Shown here: in pieces, positions 10,558 through 21,859 of the stretch
Layout of the letters: each line of letters starts with the position of its first letter
Numbering within the stretch: the first letter of the stretch is position 1
Assembly (NCBI GenBank): GCA_963971575.1
Contig: OZ020618.1
Span: 28,262,540 to 28,326,539, forward strand
Direction: 5' to 3'
DNA length: 64,000 nucleotides
From: Liopterus haemorrhoidalis
Taxonomy: Eukaryota; Arthropoda; Insecta; Coleoptera; Dytiscidae
Notes under the pieces: generated by a model
Seen by the model: the letters and a program-made list of their open reading frames with translations, nothing else
What the model was told of the DNA's origin: nothing
The model's database searches: none
Position numbers and translations under genes: made by a program

Positions 10558-13365
10558 CAGTGGCGCAGCCAAGGGGGGGGGGGCGACGGGCCTGGGCCCC
10601 TCTCAGGACCAACAGATTATTCGGCGCTCTCCGTATTGTTGAAGATAGAATTTGTTAAACAAAACCAGTGGCGCAGCCAAGGGGGGGGGGCGACGGGCCT
10701 GGGCCTGCCGGCTGTAGGGGTTATGGCGCCCCGATGCAAAGATTTTATCGGCGTCCTTAAAAAAAAGTTGACCAGAAATTTGTTTATTCTATACAAAAAA
10801 AGAAGTCACCCAGAAATTCACTTGTTCTCTAAAAAAAAGAAGTCGACAAAAAGTTTTTTTTTAATGGTTTAATTTAAATTTTTTTAATATAGGAAGTCAA
10901 CCAAAATTTTGTTTGTTCTCCCGCCCCTATTTGCCAATATTTTCCTCTCCTAAGGCCTGCCACCGGGGTTCTGTGCACCCCTAACACCCCCGCTTGATGC
11001 GGCCCTGTATTGACACAATTTATTTTCATTAGAAATTATGAAACAGGTAATAATAAAATACTTAAGTGCTTATAAGTATTACATTTTATTTTTAAGTGTA
11101 AATAGTACGCATACATATAATAATACGGTGAATTTTTTTTATCGTGCAACATTGAAATTATTATAATGCATGGTTTCCCTAGTAACGATAAACTATTTTG
11201 ACAGCAAGTTGCCCTCCATTTATTTTGCAACATAGGGATAAATATTCATTCAAAAGGCTAAACATTTTTTATTGAAAATACATTGAAAATACAATTATTT
11301 AATACAAAAATAACAACAACAAAAATCATCTAAATTAAATGTTCAAAAATACCACCATTAACTTGTGAACATAAGGCGATCATAAAAATTTATTTAAAAC
11401 ATTTATTATTTGCCCTTGTGGGGTATCAGCAGTGATGGGCGTTTACACGTAAACTTTAATTGTTTACGTTTACGTGTAAACTTATGTAAACAATTGGTAA
11501 ACTTGTCAACAATGTAAACAATGTAAACTTTGTAAACTGTCAAATAATGAGGTTAGTTTTAGTTATTTAATACGAATAATAGAGAGTTAATGAACAAGTA
11601 TATTCAGTTCAAAACAATAAATTTATTAAAAAAATGGTGGGAAGAAACCGAAGGAATAGTTCTGAAGAACTTTGTTTTGTTTAAATTAAAGAAAATGAAA
11701 GAAAATATAGGGCGTTATGCAAAATTTGCAATGAATCTTTTCGTTATTAAAAAATATAGGCTGATTTTCTTAAAGGTGGAATATAATGTATTTTGTTATT
11801 AAAAAAATTATACTGAATTTTTTAAAGAAAAAAGTTTTTTATTTTTTATATTCATATTTACTAATTTGTATGTAACACCTGTATAATGATGCAAATTCGA
11901 TTTTTATTAATATGTATATTGGCTTGTCCTAATTTTATATACTTACTTTTTCATTTAAAATCGTTTCATTTAATATTATTATTTATAAAAATGTATTGAT
12001 ATGAAAAAGGTTCTGTAATTCAAAACAAGTGCGCATGTCTAAATCATTGTTTACATTGTTTACGTTGTTTACATTGTTTACAAGAGTTTTAGTGTTTACT
12101 TTACAGCAATTGTTTACGCGTCAACAACGAGGTAACTTACATCATGTAACTTACGCGCCCATCACTGGGTATCAGTAGTAATAAAGTGGAAATTGGAATA
12201 TTCGCTATTTTGAGATACACCCTATTAGCAAATCACCATCGATATATAGCAGGAATTGATCTGAACTAATTCACTGATTTTATGCAACTTTAAGTTTTAT
12301 ACGTCACACAAGCGATACGAATAAGCACTAGATTTATGCGTATAGGTACCTGGAGCCCCGAAAATAAAAAGGACGCCCCGTTTTTTTTTAATTTAAATTT
12401 CTTTGTGGAGAAAAAATTGTCGAAGACTTTTTGTTAAGCTCGCCAGTATAAAAACGGCGCCGCTCAATCGTTCGTTGCGATGGCGCCCCTTGATCGTGGC
12501 GCCCTGATGCGACGCATCCTTTGTATCCATTGTGGAGCCGGCATTGCTTTGGTTTATGACTTTAAGATTGTAGTTTATGGCGTAACTGTTAAAACTAAAC
12601 TAGCGCAAATTAAAGTTTTATTCACTTGTGATTATAATATATCTATATGAGTAGACTTGTTTAAAATATAATTCAATTATCAGATTTTTGGCGTGTCGTC
12701 AGATTTTTTATTATAAAAGTGTTCCGAAAGGTAATTTCGGCGCCCTTAGAGCAAGGCGCCCCGATACGAGGCAACCTTTGCTTACCGTGTGAAGTCGGCA
12801 CTGTTTACATGCTATTTTTAGGTTTTCGTAGGTGTAATCAAGAAATCCTTATTCCGTCACATGAGTCTGTTCGTTCTGTACAAATTGTGGCCAAGCGGCT
12901 GATTTAGAGAACTGAACATAAGTAAGAGAAATATTGAGACTTCAAAAATATATCCCGCGAAAAATATAAATAAATATGTATTTATCGAAGAAAAAATCAA
13001 GTGAAAGTTTTAACAATTACATTTTTTTATCAACAAATAATGGAATTATTATTTGATATAAACATCAATATCCAACAGCAGGGGTGTGGAACTGATTTGG
13101 GTCGCAGTCTATTTTACATACAAAATGATAAGTAGTGATGCAACTTTAAATATCCCGAAGGGTTTCTTGACATTTTTTTATAAACAGAAAAGGGGAAGAG
13201 AGTATATTTTACATTTTTAAATATATTTTTCCCCTAAATAAGCTCAAGTGATTTTGATTACCGCGTCAGAGGCTATAAAAAATAAGGTTCAGGGCCGTAC
13301 GCGGCCCGCGTGCCCTCGAAATTTGATTCGGCCCTCCTCAAGACAAAATCCTGGTTGCGCCACTG
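10558..13365. mobile_element. hAT-type element (2.8 kb) with nested hAT element
   Basis: CTGCTATA occurs at 10550-10557 and again at 13366-13373, a perfect 8-bp duplication. The ends are CAGTGGCGCAGCCAAG and, on the other strand, CAGTGGCGCAACCAGG. The first 40 bases recur at 10666, giving a duplicated left end. The interior shares long blocks with 2818-3916, and at 11430-12167 a second hAT element has inserted. A Rep-A fragment (about 12815-12900, reversed) is also inside. No transposase is readable. Confidence 0.85.
11430..12167. mobile_element. hAT element (738 bp) nested in 10558-13365
   Basis: The perfect 12-bp inverted ends CAGTGATGGGCG are flanked by GGTATCAG at 11422-11429 and 12168-12175. 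The related copy at about 3045-3060 shows the empty site. Both ends carry clusters of TGTAAAC / GTTTACA words in opposite orientation (left 11448-11540, right 12050-12120), the arrangement of subterminal transposase-binding sites in hAT elements. Near 11700-11735 one frame reads KYRALCKICNESF, the C-x-x-C half of a possible BED zinc finger, suggesting descent from an autonomous hAT. Confidence 0.88.
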
Positions 13366-13373
13366 CTGCTATA

Positions 13374-13900
13374 TCTTCTTCTTTAATATCATCAAAGAAA
13401 ATCAGATGTAAATCATAAAACCAAGTTGTTATTATAATAAATTATAATTGTCTGTAGAATTCGCAACTGAATGGTTAACATTTCTTGCTTCTATAAGTTT
13501 ATACTTGACATTGAAATTAGAAGGTCCAATTAAATTACGAAACATAATACAAACTTATGAAATATTAATAAATGAACTTGTATAGACTTGCATACATTCT
13601 TTTGTACATTTTAATAAGTTTGACTCATACTGTCTGGCGCTACCAGTAACTGATTAAAAATCTTCACGATCAACCCGACCTTGTGCAAAGTTAAAATAAC
13701 AGATAAGGTAAATAAATATAAATATAGATATAAAAAATATACAATGTATTTTCCTGCTACTATAAATGATTTCCACGAATGATTTTATCTACAGAAGAAC
13801 TACAACCACAAAAAAACACTATTAAATCAAAAACAATAATAATCTATTTGTGATTATTAAGAAAAATTTCTTCCAAGGTTAGAATTGCTGTTATAAATTA
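13374..13900. other. Intergenic DNA, no gene recognised
   Basis: AT-rich sequence without coding signal or element ends. Confidence 0.5.
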
Positions 13901-13902
13901 CA

Positions 13903-15780
13903 TCTATACTATATATAAAATCGCAGAGGTGTCTGAAAGATGTACTTCCAGAGGATTTTTGTGTACTTCCCGGTGACCTATAAAGTTGAAATTTGGCATG
14001 CGTTTTCCTGGGAATATTCTTAAGATGAGAATGTTCAAAACCTAGAAAATTCAAAAAGGGGGCAGGCCTGCTATCCTAAAAAGTTCCAATGTCATCTTAA
14101 TGGGACAAAAAATGAAGTTCGATTGCGTTGAAATTCAATATCTTGGGGTGTTCGAAACTCCTAAACACGACCCTGTTATTAGTTTTCCGATATTTTAATT
14201 ATCTACTCCGAAATCGGTACCCGAATCGGTACAAAATCCGGTTTTTAGAGTTTCGTATGACTATCTGCGTGCACCAGTGTTTTTCAACCAGGGTGTTGCC
14301 GCGCTCTTCCGTAGGTATATGAAAGGCGAACTCCATAGAATTATTACGGCTGTCGTACAGAGAAATGAGAGTAGGGCGCTTTCCATTTTTCATATTTTAC
14401 ATTAGAGTGTCATCATTTAAAAAAGGTTAAGAACCACTAGTATATTATATAAAAATTTGAGTGGGGGGTATTAAATGAAAGCTATTGACATGTAGATTAT
14501 TTTTGCACAAAATGTGTCTAAAAACTTTTGTCCTGCATTTTTTTTCTCAGAAGGATCGGAAAATGGGACAAGAAAATAAAGTTGTTTACGTTTAATTTCA
14601 ATATCTGGGTGTGTTCTAAACTTCTAAACACAACCCTGTTATCAGTTTTCCGAAATGTTGATTATCTACCCCTTTATTACTGCTGAACATAGGTTTCTAG
14701 GGTTTCGCATGCATGTCTCCCTGTACCAGTGGTTTTCACCAGTGCCGGATTACCTAATAGGTAGAGTAGGGAGCCACCTATGAACCCAGGGGCCCCGCGA
14801 CAACGGATTAAAGTAATATTTAATTGATTTGATCTTAATTAATAATCTATATATTACATAAAATCGCTGAGGTATCTGTCATACATCCTTCCAGAGGTTT
14901 TTAGCGTACTTCCCGGTGACTTAGAAAGTTGAAGTATGGCATGCGGTGTCCTAGGCACATTCTCAGGATGAGAAAAACCCTAAAGCTAGAAAATTCAAAA
15001 AGGTGGCGAGCCTGGAACCCAAAGAAGTTCATCGATTACGTTTAATTTCAATATCTGGGTGTGTTCTAAACACGACTTTGTTACCAGTTTTACGAAATTT
15101 TGATTGTCTACCCCATTATTACTGTTAAACACAATTCGGTTTTTATAGTTTCGCATGCATGTCGGATTACCTAATAGGCAGAGTAGGCAGCCGCCTATGA
15201 GCCGCGCGTATCTAGGATAGGATATCATTGAAATTCCAGATAAGCTCATCATCAATGAATCAATAGTTACGGCTACATTTGGAAGCAGTTTGATTGCCAG
15301 CGATGTCCTTAACTATTCCAATACAGCCATCATTTGGCCTCGAAATGAAGATGCTAGAAGAGGTTCTGAACCTTTCGAAGGGCGAGGCTGCATCTTAGCA
15401 TCGATTCAATCGACTGGGAGGACGCCTCAAGAACAGAAAATTATCCAATAGAATTTTTGAAGAGTCTTACCCCTTCAGATGACATCCCTATGTCACTTCA
15501 TAAATTAAACTTACAAACGTAGGGGCAATAATTATGTTGTTACGAAACCTCAACACAAAAAAGGGCCTATGTAATGGCACACACTTGGTGACAAATTCTT
15601 TAAAAATCTAATAACCGCTACTGTTATAACTGGATCAACCCAAGGAAATGCAGCTTTCATTCTTAGGATTGATTTAGCTCCCACCTATCCCGCCTTGACG
15701 CCTTAACGTGCGACGGAACTTAAGGTGAAGGGTATAACCAATGGGAGTACTAATGGGAAACTCCTAGACCAGTCTGATTT
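13903..15780 (+). mobile_element. Helitron remnants
   Basis: Two related segments begin TCTATACTATATATAAAATC (13903) and TCTATATATTACATAAAATC (14846), each after an A, and share TACTTCC..GAGG, GTACTTCCCGGTGAC and GGCATGCG blocks. Helitrons start with TC and insert after A. Downstream lies a Helitron helicase fragment (15221-15690), which supports the identification. The two 5' copies suggest two insertions or a tandem arrangement. A hAT-like motif CAGTGCCGGATTACC (about 14741) has a partial second copy near 15162. No 3' CTRR hairpin was found. Confidence 0.5.
15221..15690 (+). pseudogene. Helitron Rep/helicase, C-terminal helicase fragment
   Basis: Three successive frames give adjacent pieces of the PIF1-like helicase C-terminus of Helitrons. 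The first is DIIEIPDKLI..ESIVTATFG with NTAIIWPRNEDA (from 15221); the second SIDSIDWEDASRTENYPIEF then LKSLTPSDDIPMSLHKLNL (about 15396-15520); the third GAIIMLLRNLNTKKGLCNGT (about 15522-15585) with VITGSTQGNAAFILRIDLAP (about 15635-15695). The GAIIMLLRNLNPKKGLCNGT block is a hallmark of this family. Frameshifts and stops separate the blocks and the N-terminal Rep domain is not seen, so it is inactive. Confidence 0.8.
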
Positions 15781-15789
15781 TTTTTTTTT

Positions 15790-17470
15790 GAAGGAGTTTT
15801 GTGGTGTGCTTGCCCATAAATTAAAGCATCTTATTTAAAAAAATTATTATTATCAATTTTATCCTATAATTATTAAATATGAATAACCTAAGTTGCTGTT
15901 TAGCATGAGCAGTAGCTCTTTTCTCCTAGTATTAAAATAAAGTACATATTATGATAGCAACAGAATACTCGTTCTTCGCACGGGATAATTTCAGTTAAAA
16001 CTAATCACATAAAGCTAATTGGATATATGTATAAGAATAATTCAAAAACAAATCCAGAAACAAACGAGTACATAATTTGTCCCAAGTCTTAACAGCAAGT
16101 TAATAGTGAGTGCTGGTGATCTCGACACAACACACCGTTCTCCACTATCACCGTCACCCTCTCCTACCGTCGTTGCACAATCCTTATGCTTCGTTCAGAA
16201 TCTCCAAATTATAACTTAGAATTAACATGAAAGTAATACTTAACATAAAATTTGTACGTAGAAATTAAGCAGCATTCTCAATAAAAATTAAGAAATAAAG
16301 CCACTGATAGATATTTTTATCGATTTCTACTTTATCGATAGATATTTGGCAGTTGTTTACATTTGCTAATGAGTTTTTGAGTGTTTCATAGTTCTGAAAA
16401 GAATTAAAATAGAGGAAAAATTTATATTTATACTCATGGAAAACATAAAGTATGTGGATATAAGCAAAAAAAATATGGTCATAGAAATTTTTAGGTTGAC
16501 AAGTGCTTACTGCGCATGCGTCAAATATAAATTAACGTAAGTGTTTGAAGTCTACAGACATCTAATTTTAATTTATAAGTATAGGGAAAAATTGCTAAGC
16601 GATATGACATCTGGTGGGATTGAAGGAACTACAGAAATAGACATTGTGTCGCGCTTTTTTTTATAAAAAATGTTTGCATAAAAATATAATTGCATAAAAA
16701 CAAGTATTAATATTGTAGCAAAATTACAAAAACCACCAGTAAACATTTTCCATAAGTAAAATTCACGTTGTTTATATGTAACGAATGTCTATTTTGAAGG
16801 TTCCAAGTTTGCCGAAATAGCGCTGCGATCTTAAAATACTTCCCCTATTAATTTTGAAGGTTGTGAACGATAACGTACAGTTACGTATAACAAACATTTA
16901 CGTTAATTCTAAGTACTAATTTTAATTCCTAATTTCCAGGTTCTGAACGCAGCATTACTACTTTCAAGGCTGCGGAATAGAAATACTAATTGAATAATGC
17001 ACAAATTATAATATTTTAAAACTGTCGTAATTTCGGTTCAGGTTCGCTAATTTAAATAATTTTAGTTTTGTTTTATTCAATAATGTTCAAAGACGTTAAT
17101 GTAATTTTTATCACTTTCAAATTCCTGCGGAATAGATTTCTAAAATTTTTCATTGACAAAATTCAGATAAATGTTTCTCAAAAACTAAAATAGAGCCTGT
17201 AAGCCTGTAAAACTAAAATAGTATTATGTAAGCATGTATTTTCTTCAGTTTTTTAAGCTCTTTTTAATTAAAAATACCGGTAGAGTAGTTATGATGAATG
17301 TACCTAAGAGTTATACTTATTCACATTTATCTATAAAACCAAACCAAAGACCGATTTTTAGACTGCGATTTTCTCCAAAGCAAAATGTGTATGTGTGCGA
17401 AAAAAAAAAAAAAATGTCAATATTGTTTACAACGTAATTTTAAATTAAATTACTGTTGCGGTTAACAAAT
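15790..17470. other. Intergenic DNA, no gene recognised
   Basis: AT-rich. A small partial palindrome with ATCGAT cores lies near 16304-16350. The open frame at 17234-17437 has no recognisable content. Confidence 0.5.
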
Positions 17471-17474
17471 TTTA

Positions 17475-17506
17475 TCGAGACCCCCCCCCCCTTAGCTGCG
17501 CCACTG
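17475..17506 (-). mobile_element. Terminus of the CAGTGGCGCAGC hAT family
   Basis: Reads, on the minus strand, CAGTGGCGCAGCTAAGGGGG, the same terminus as the element at 10558. The opposite end was not found. Confidence 0.45.
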
Positions 17507-17509
17507 ATT

Positions 17510-18550
17510 GTTACTAATTTTATTTCAGATATAGACATGAAAGTTCTTTATAAAAACTTCTTATCCAACAGATATTTTTATTAATTTATGAAATATAGAA
17601 AACAAGCACTGTGAAACTTAATAACTAGAAATTAAAATAAAATAAAATAAAATAAATGCTATAAAATGGAGTTCTGTGAAATAATAAAGACAAAAATTGT
17701 ATCGCTGTTGGAAATCCGCATTCTAATACATGATCATCACTTGAACAATGCAAACAAGAAACAAAGAAAATTTAATAAACATCTATAAAACATAACATAA
17801 ATGATATTAGATCGGTAAAGCAATTAAATAAATACAACTTTTCCCGTAATTTATATCATTTTCTAGGAACAATTTAATTCAGACCAATTACGTGCAACGA
17901 ATCACTATTTTAGTGTAGAGACAAAGAGGACGTTTACGAGTCTTGTTGGTTAGGTCGGAACTTGCCGATTAGTCATCAACAATGATGTCATCGCAGACAA
18001 AAACAAGTGCAGGCAGTACGTTTAATGAGTGAATAGTGGATACGTTAGCATTCGTGGAAATGGAAACAGTGGGCATCTCGCAACTTGCTACGATAACACA
18101 ACATGCCGCCGCAAAAGTCACGCTGAAGTCATCACACCTCAGGGCCGGTTTTAGTTATACTCGAATGGATGGGGATTTAGTCACGTACACAAAATTTACA
18201 CGACTTTATCTTACATGCAACATTTTTTTAATGGTAGTTTTTTGACTTAATATTAACTGCATGATTATGTTATCTCCTGTTTAAGTTAATTGTCTATTAA
18301 TTTGTGAAAGCTATAAATGTTTTATTGCAGTTCTGTTAAGATATTCAACATATAAAAATAAATATATATTATTATTATACTATTAAAGGATTGAGAGGCG
18401 CAGCAAGAGGGGGCGTAGTGCTGTGCACTCCGGATGACATTCAGTAAGGGGTAGAGTTGCCAGGTGTTCTTCTTTTGGTAGAACAGTCCTACAATTACAA
18501 GTACGTGTTGTGATGATCTCGATAATAGTACTTAAGAGGTTGAAAGAAAA
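17510..18550. other. Intergenic DNA, no gene recognised
   Basis: Contains a short (AAAAT)n run near 17635-17655 and a GAGGCGCAGC..GGGGG segment near 18390-18415 that resembles a decayed hAT end. No coding signal. Confidence 0.5.
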
Positions 18551-19030
18551 CATGGTTTTTAGGGTTTTGTAGGTATGACCAAAAAACCCTTAAGCTACGT
18601 ACACACGGGATAGAAAACTAGCTTATAGTTTTTACTATAGGTATAGTTAGGGTTACCATATTTTTTGTGCGCCAAACCGGGACAGGGTAAAAATTACAAA
18701 AGCGTGTTTTAAATAATAATTTAATTTTATTTTAAATATTACAAAATAATCACAGAATTTTATTTTATTGAACATTAAATGTTTCTATATTTTTCTGTAG
18801 ATCAGCGTTTCCCAACCTGTGGTACGCGTACCACTGGTGGTACGCGAGTTGCTAGTTGCTGGTACACGAAAAATAGTCAATAATAGCGGACATAAAAAAA
18901 ATAAATAAATAAATCATAAAAATATCATAGAAACGTTTTTTCCTACAATTACATAAAAATATCGTCGATGATCGAAAATCCGGCAATCGATATCGTTTTT
19001 TTGGAGTGCACTTTTAAATTTTGCCGTTAG

Positions 19031-19402
19031 CCATCAGATTTTAAACCCCTTCTATGAAGAAAATTTAGAAAAAGCTACATCGTTATCAGTAAAAGATAAA
19101 GCAAATTTAATACAATTATCATGTGATAGAACTTTACAAGTAGAATTCAAACGACACAATCTAATTAATTTTTGGTTAAACATTGATAAAGAATATGAAC
19201 AACTTTCTGAGAAAGCTCTTAAATTATTATTACCGTTTACTAGTACGGAATTAGTAGAAAGACCTTTTTCTTCATATATTTTTTTAAAAAATAAGTATCG
19301 AAACAGATTTAAGGCAGCTGTAGACTTAAGGGTATAACTCGCATCTTTTGAATCAAATTTCAAAAAATTATGTTCTTCGAAACAAGCACAAGGTTCTTAT
19401 TA
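19031..19402 (+). pseudogene. hAT transposase C-terminus (ZBED5/FAM200-like)
   Basis: The plus strand reads FWLNIDKEYEQLSEKALKLL, LPFTSTELVERPFSSYIFLK, NKYRNRFKAAVDLRV, then after a TAA ASFESNFKKLCSSKQA. This is the hAT C-terminal dimerisation region in the ZBED5-like form (FW..V..EYP.LS.KAL..LLPF.TTYLCE..FS...KNKYRNRL). Only the last 120 or so codons remain, with one in-frame stop. It sits in the element at 18803-19689 in the orientation expected for its transposase. Confidence 0.75.
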
Positions 19403-19520
19403 AATTTATTTTATAAAAATATTTGATTATAATAATAATGATTATAATAATGAAAATATAGAAAATATATTAATTGGTTTTTTATAATTTTGTGTTTTTA
19501 TTAAAACCATTTATTAGTAA

Positions 19521-19567
19521 ACGAAATATGACAAAATAGTAGAAGCTACTATTTTGTCATATTTCGT
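19521..19567. repeat. Perfect 22-bp hairpin, 3-nt loop
   Basis: Left arm 19521-19542, loop AAG, right arm 19546-19567, with no mismatch. It lies near the right end of the nested hAT element, after the transposase remnant. A shorter related word follows at 19568-19585. Confidence 0.85.
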
Positions 19568-19697
19568 TTCTACTATTATATCTACTAAGTAAATAAATAT
19601 ACGAAATACAGTCATTTTTACAAAGTGGTACAATTTAGCGTGATGTACTATCAAGTGGTACGCGAGCCAAAAAAGGTTGGGAAACGCTGCTGTAGAT

Positions 19698-20200
19698 AAT
19701 ACTTTTTGTAGAAAGTTATCGTTATTTTCAATGTGTTTATAAAATTCAGTGCAGTTTAAATTCACGTTTGTCTTAACAAACAATAATGCACCAACATTTC
19801 TTTCAAGCAAACGAGTTCTTTCAGATGTCCATACGCTTTGCATTATAGAAAATATACGCTCTATGGATGTTTATGTTCCAGGAAAACAAAAAATAAATTC
19901 GATAATTTTCTTTAAATTTGTAATTGAAATATTGTTTTCTTGAAAATCTTGAAATAATTGTATCCACTTTTCCTCGATACTAGTGCCTTTTTCGAGCCAT
20001 ACATTTTTGCGGTTAGTGTCATTAAAAACTTTTTAGCGTCAAATAATCTGTCAGAATTAATAACAGGATTGTAAAACTTTAAATTAATTAGCTCCATTGT
20101 TTTCTCAATATTATTCCAATTCATAGATACATCGAATGCCCAGGTATGTTCTTCAAGCCCTTCAAAATTTTGTTAAAAGAGAAATGTATGATTCGCAAAC
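19698..20200 (-). pseudogene. hAT transposase C-terminal fragment (outer hAT)
   Basis: The minus strand gives, in two frames, WNNIEKTMELINLKFYNP, then SIERIFSIMQSVWTSERTRL and NVGALLFVKTNVNLNCTEFY. The block SVERIFS...W..E..RL....L.ALL..K.N is a typical hAT dimerisation segment. A frameshift and stops break the frame. The nested hAT at 18803-19689 inserted just after the coding end (minus strand) of this remnant. A related protein is encoded on the plus strand at 21115-21719. Confidence 0.75.
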
Positions 20201-20673
20201 TTGATAGAATTTATGACCGTCGCCATGTAAATGGCAAAGTGGGGATGTAAGGCGGGAGCGAGTTCCCCTCTTGCGGGGTGCATGAAATTTGCCTATAGTA
20301 AATCGAATCTTTCTAGTATTGAAACTATTATAAAAAAAAAAAATACAAAATAATTATTATTTTATTTATAATAATTATAAAACTAAATACTAATACTAAA
20401 AAACCGGGACATATTTCAAACCGCGACAGGACACCGAGACATATGTTGAAAACCGGAACTGTCCCGGTCAAACCGGGACGTATAGTAACCCTAGGTATAG
20501 TAAACTAGCATATATGTTCACATGAGTTCTAGTTATAGTCAGCTATACGCAAAATTTTACTATCCTATAGTCGAACTATATGCTATACAGAAATATTACT
20601 ATACAGGTGTGCCACACGAGGAGGAATCAAAACTAGACGTATAGTATATTTGTAGGATTGCTATAGTTGAATT

Positions 20674-20973
20674 TTGAGCGTACATCAAATTTTGGTTGAA
20701 ATGTTTGTGAAAAAAAAAGATTGTCTTGTAGTTATTACAAATCACAAAAGAATGAAGGCGAGAAGAAAGAAAAGATCTGTTTGGACAAAACAATGCTTTA
20801 TGCGTCGTGATCAATTTAATAATGATGAAGAAAATTTGTTGTACGAACTTCGTACAGACGATGAAAATTGCTATCGCAATTTTGTTCGACTGAATGCTGA
20901 GGACTTCGACTATTTATTGGAAAAAGTTGAGCTACTAATTCAAAAACGCGACACAAATATGAGACGAACATGA
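20674..20973 (+). pseudogene. PIF/Harbinger transposase, N-terminal fragment
   Basis: Reads KKRSVWTKQCFMRRDQ, then NLLYELRTDDENCYRNFVRL and NAEDFDYLLEKVELLIQKRD ending TNMRRT and stop. This matches the N-terminal region of Harbinger transposases (RR..WV..WL..R...G....L..ELR.ED...F.NF.RM....FD.LL..V.P.I.K.DT.MR). The DDE catalytic domain should follow but is absent, since the sequence ends at TGA (20971-20973) and does not resume. Confidence 0.75.
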
Positions 20974-21114
20974 ACATAAAATTCAGAGCAGTAAAAAACA
21001 CCCATTTTGGCTTGTAATTATCATCTGTACCCGAACCGGACTTTTTTCTTTATCTTCATCCGTTTACCTAAACAAATAGGTATATTATTTATAGTTTATT
21101 ACTTTTGAATTTTT

Positions 21115-21719
21115 ATGAACTTCATAACAGAAAAGTTTATCAAAGAAGTGCAGAAATTTTACCAAACATGTTTTCAATATATCGAAGAATGGTCTGAAAC
21201 AAACACCTTCGTAAATAATTGTTTTCAATGGTGTTTTTTTACTTCATCGCAAGTAAATTGGACAGATATTGAATCTTGTGTTGAGTTTTATCTAAAGAAA
21301 TGCCAGATATTAAAATAGACGACAATTGTCTTTTTGAAGAAATTTGAAGACTGAATGTATATTTAAATTCTGAAAAATTAATACAATGGGAAAATCAACA
21401 CGTTGAAATTGATAAAAGATGGGTAGAAATATTCAGCCATTTAAAAAATGAACATATTTCATGTGAAAATTTATTTATTCTTGTTCAATTTACCTTGTGC
21501 TGCCCTAGAACTAATGCAACAGTTGAAAGAGTTTTTTCAACTGCTAATGAATTTTGGACAAGTGAGAAACCTAGATTGAATGTTGGTACTCTAGTTGCAG
21601 CACTTGCCGTAAAATTGAATATGAAGGATATTTCTTGTTCAGATATTACCAATATATTGTTAGAAGATGATACTTTGATAAAAAATATTCATTCGATTGA
21701 TAAGTACTCGTTTAAATAA
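21115..21719 (+). pseudogene. hAT transposase C-terminal fragment
   Basis: The first part reads FIKEVQKFYQTCFQYIEEWS and VNWTDIESCVEFYLKKCQI. After several stops the last part (21495-21719) reads RTNATVERVFSTANEFWTSE and KPRLNVGTLVAALAVKLNMK. This is the hAT dimerisation domain, of the same type as the minus-strand fragment at 19698-20200. A likely right terminus, TAGTAAGGTGACCAACTG on the minus strand, ends near 21842. The left terminus was not located. Confidence 0.72.
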
Positions 21720-21859
21720 TAATTAATCATTATATGTTTTTTTCAAGTGTATTACTGTTGCAAAGAATAAAAAAAAATATATTTTTTTTACGATATTTCG
21801 TTGTCCTCCTTTTCATTTTAACACAGTTGGTCACCTTACTATTAGGTCTACGAGTAAGC

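Larger units (their letters stand above)
18803..19689. mobile_element. hAT element nested in a hAT (887 bp)
   Basis: The ends are CAGCGTTTCCCAACCTGTGG and, on the other strand, CAGCGTTTCCCAACCTTTTT, with a GTACGCGAG word repeated just inside each end. CTGTAGAT flanks it at 18795-18802 and 19690-19697, a perfect 8-bp duplication. CAGCGNTTCCCAACCTGTGG is a widespread hAT terminus linked to ZBED5-type transposases, which agrees with the coding fragment inside. Confidence 0.9.
18648..20493. mobile_element. hAT element nested in Harbinger (1.85 kb)
   Basis: The ends are TAGGGTTACCATA and, on the other strand, TAGGGTTACTATACG. GGTATAGT flanks it at 18640-18647 and 20494-20501, a perfect 8-bp duplication. 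Subterminal AACCGGGAC words occur on both sides. It carries a minus-strand hAT transposase fragment (19698-20200) and is itself interrupted by another hAT (18803-19689). Confidence 0.88.
18592..20973 (+). mobile_element. PIF/Harbinger element, 5' part, interrupted by nested hATs
   Basis: It begins after a Rep-A tail (18556-18591) with AGCTACGTACACACGGGATA, a Harbinger-like terminus, and contains many TATAG/CTATA words. It is interrupted at 18648 by a hAT element and resumes at 20502 with the same TATAG-rich sequence, then runs into a Harbinger transposase N-terminal fragment (20674-20973). The 3' terminus is not visible, so the element is truncated or rearranged. Confidence 0.6.

Noticed and set aside
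18036..18245. 69-codon plus-strand frame
   Set aside because: No motif, no splice context and no neighbouring exon.
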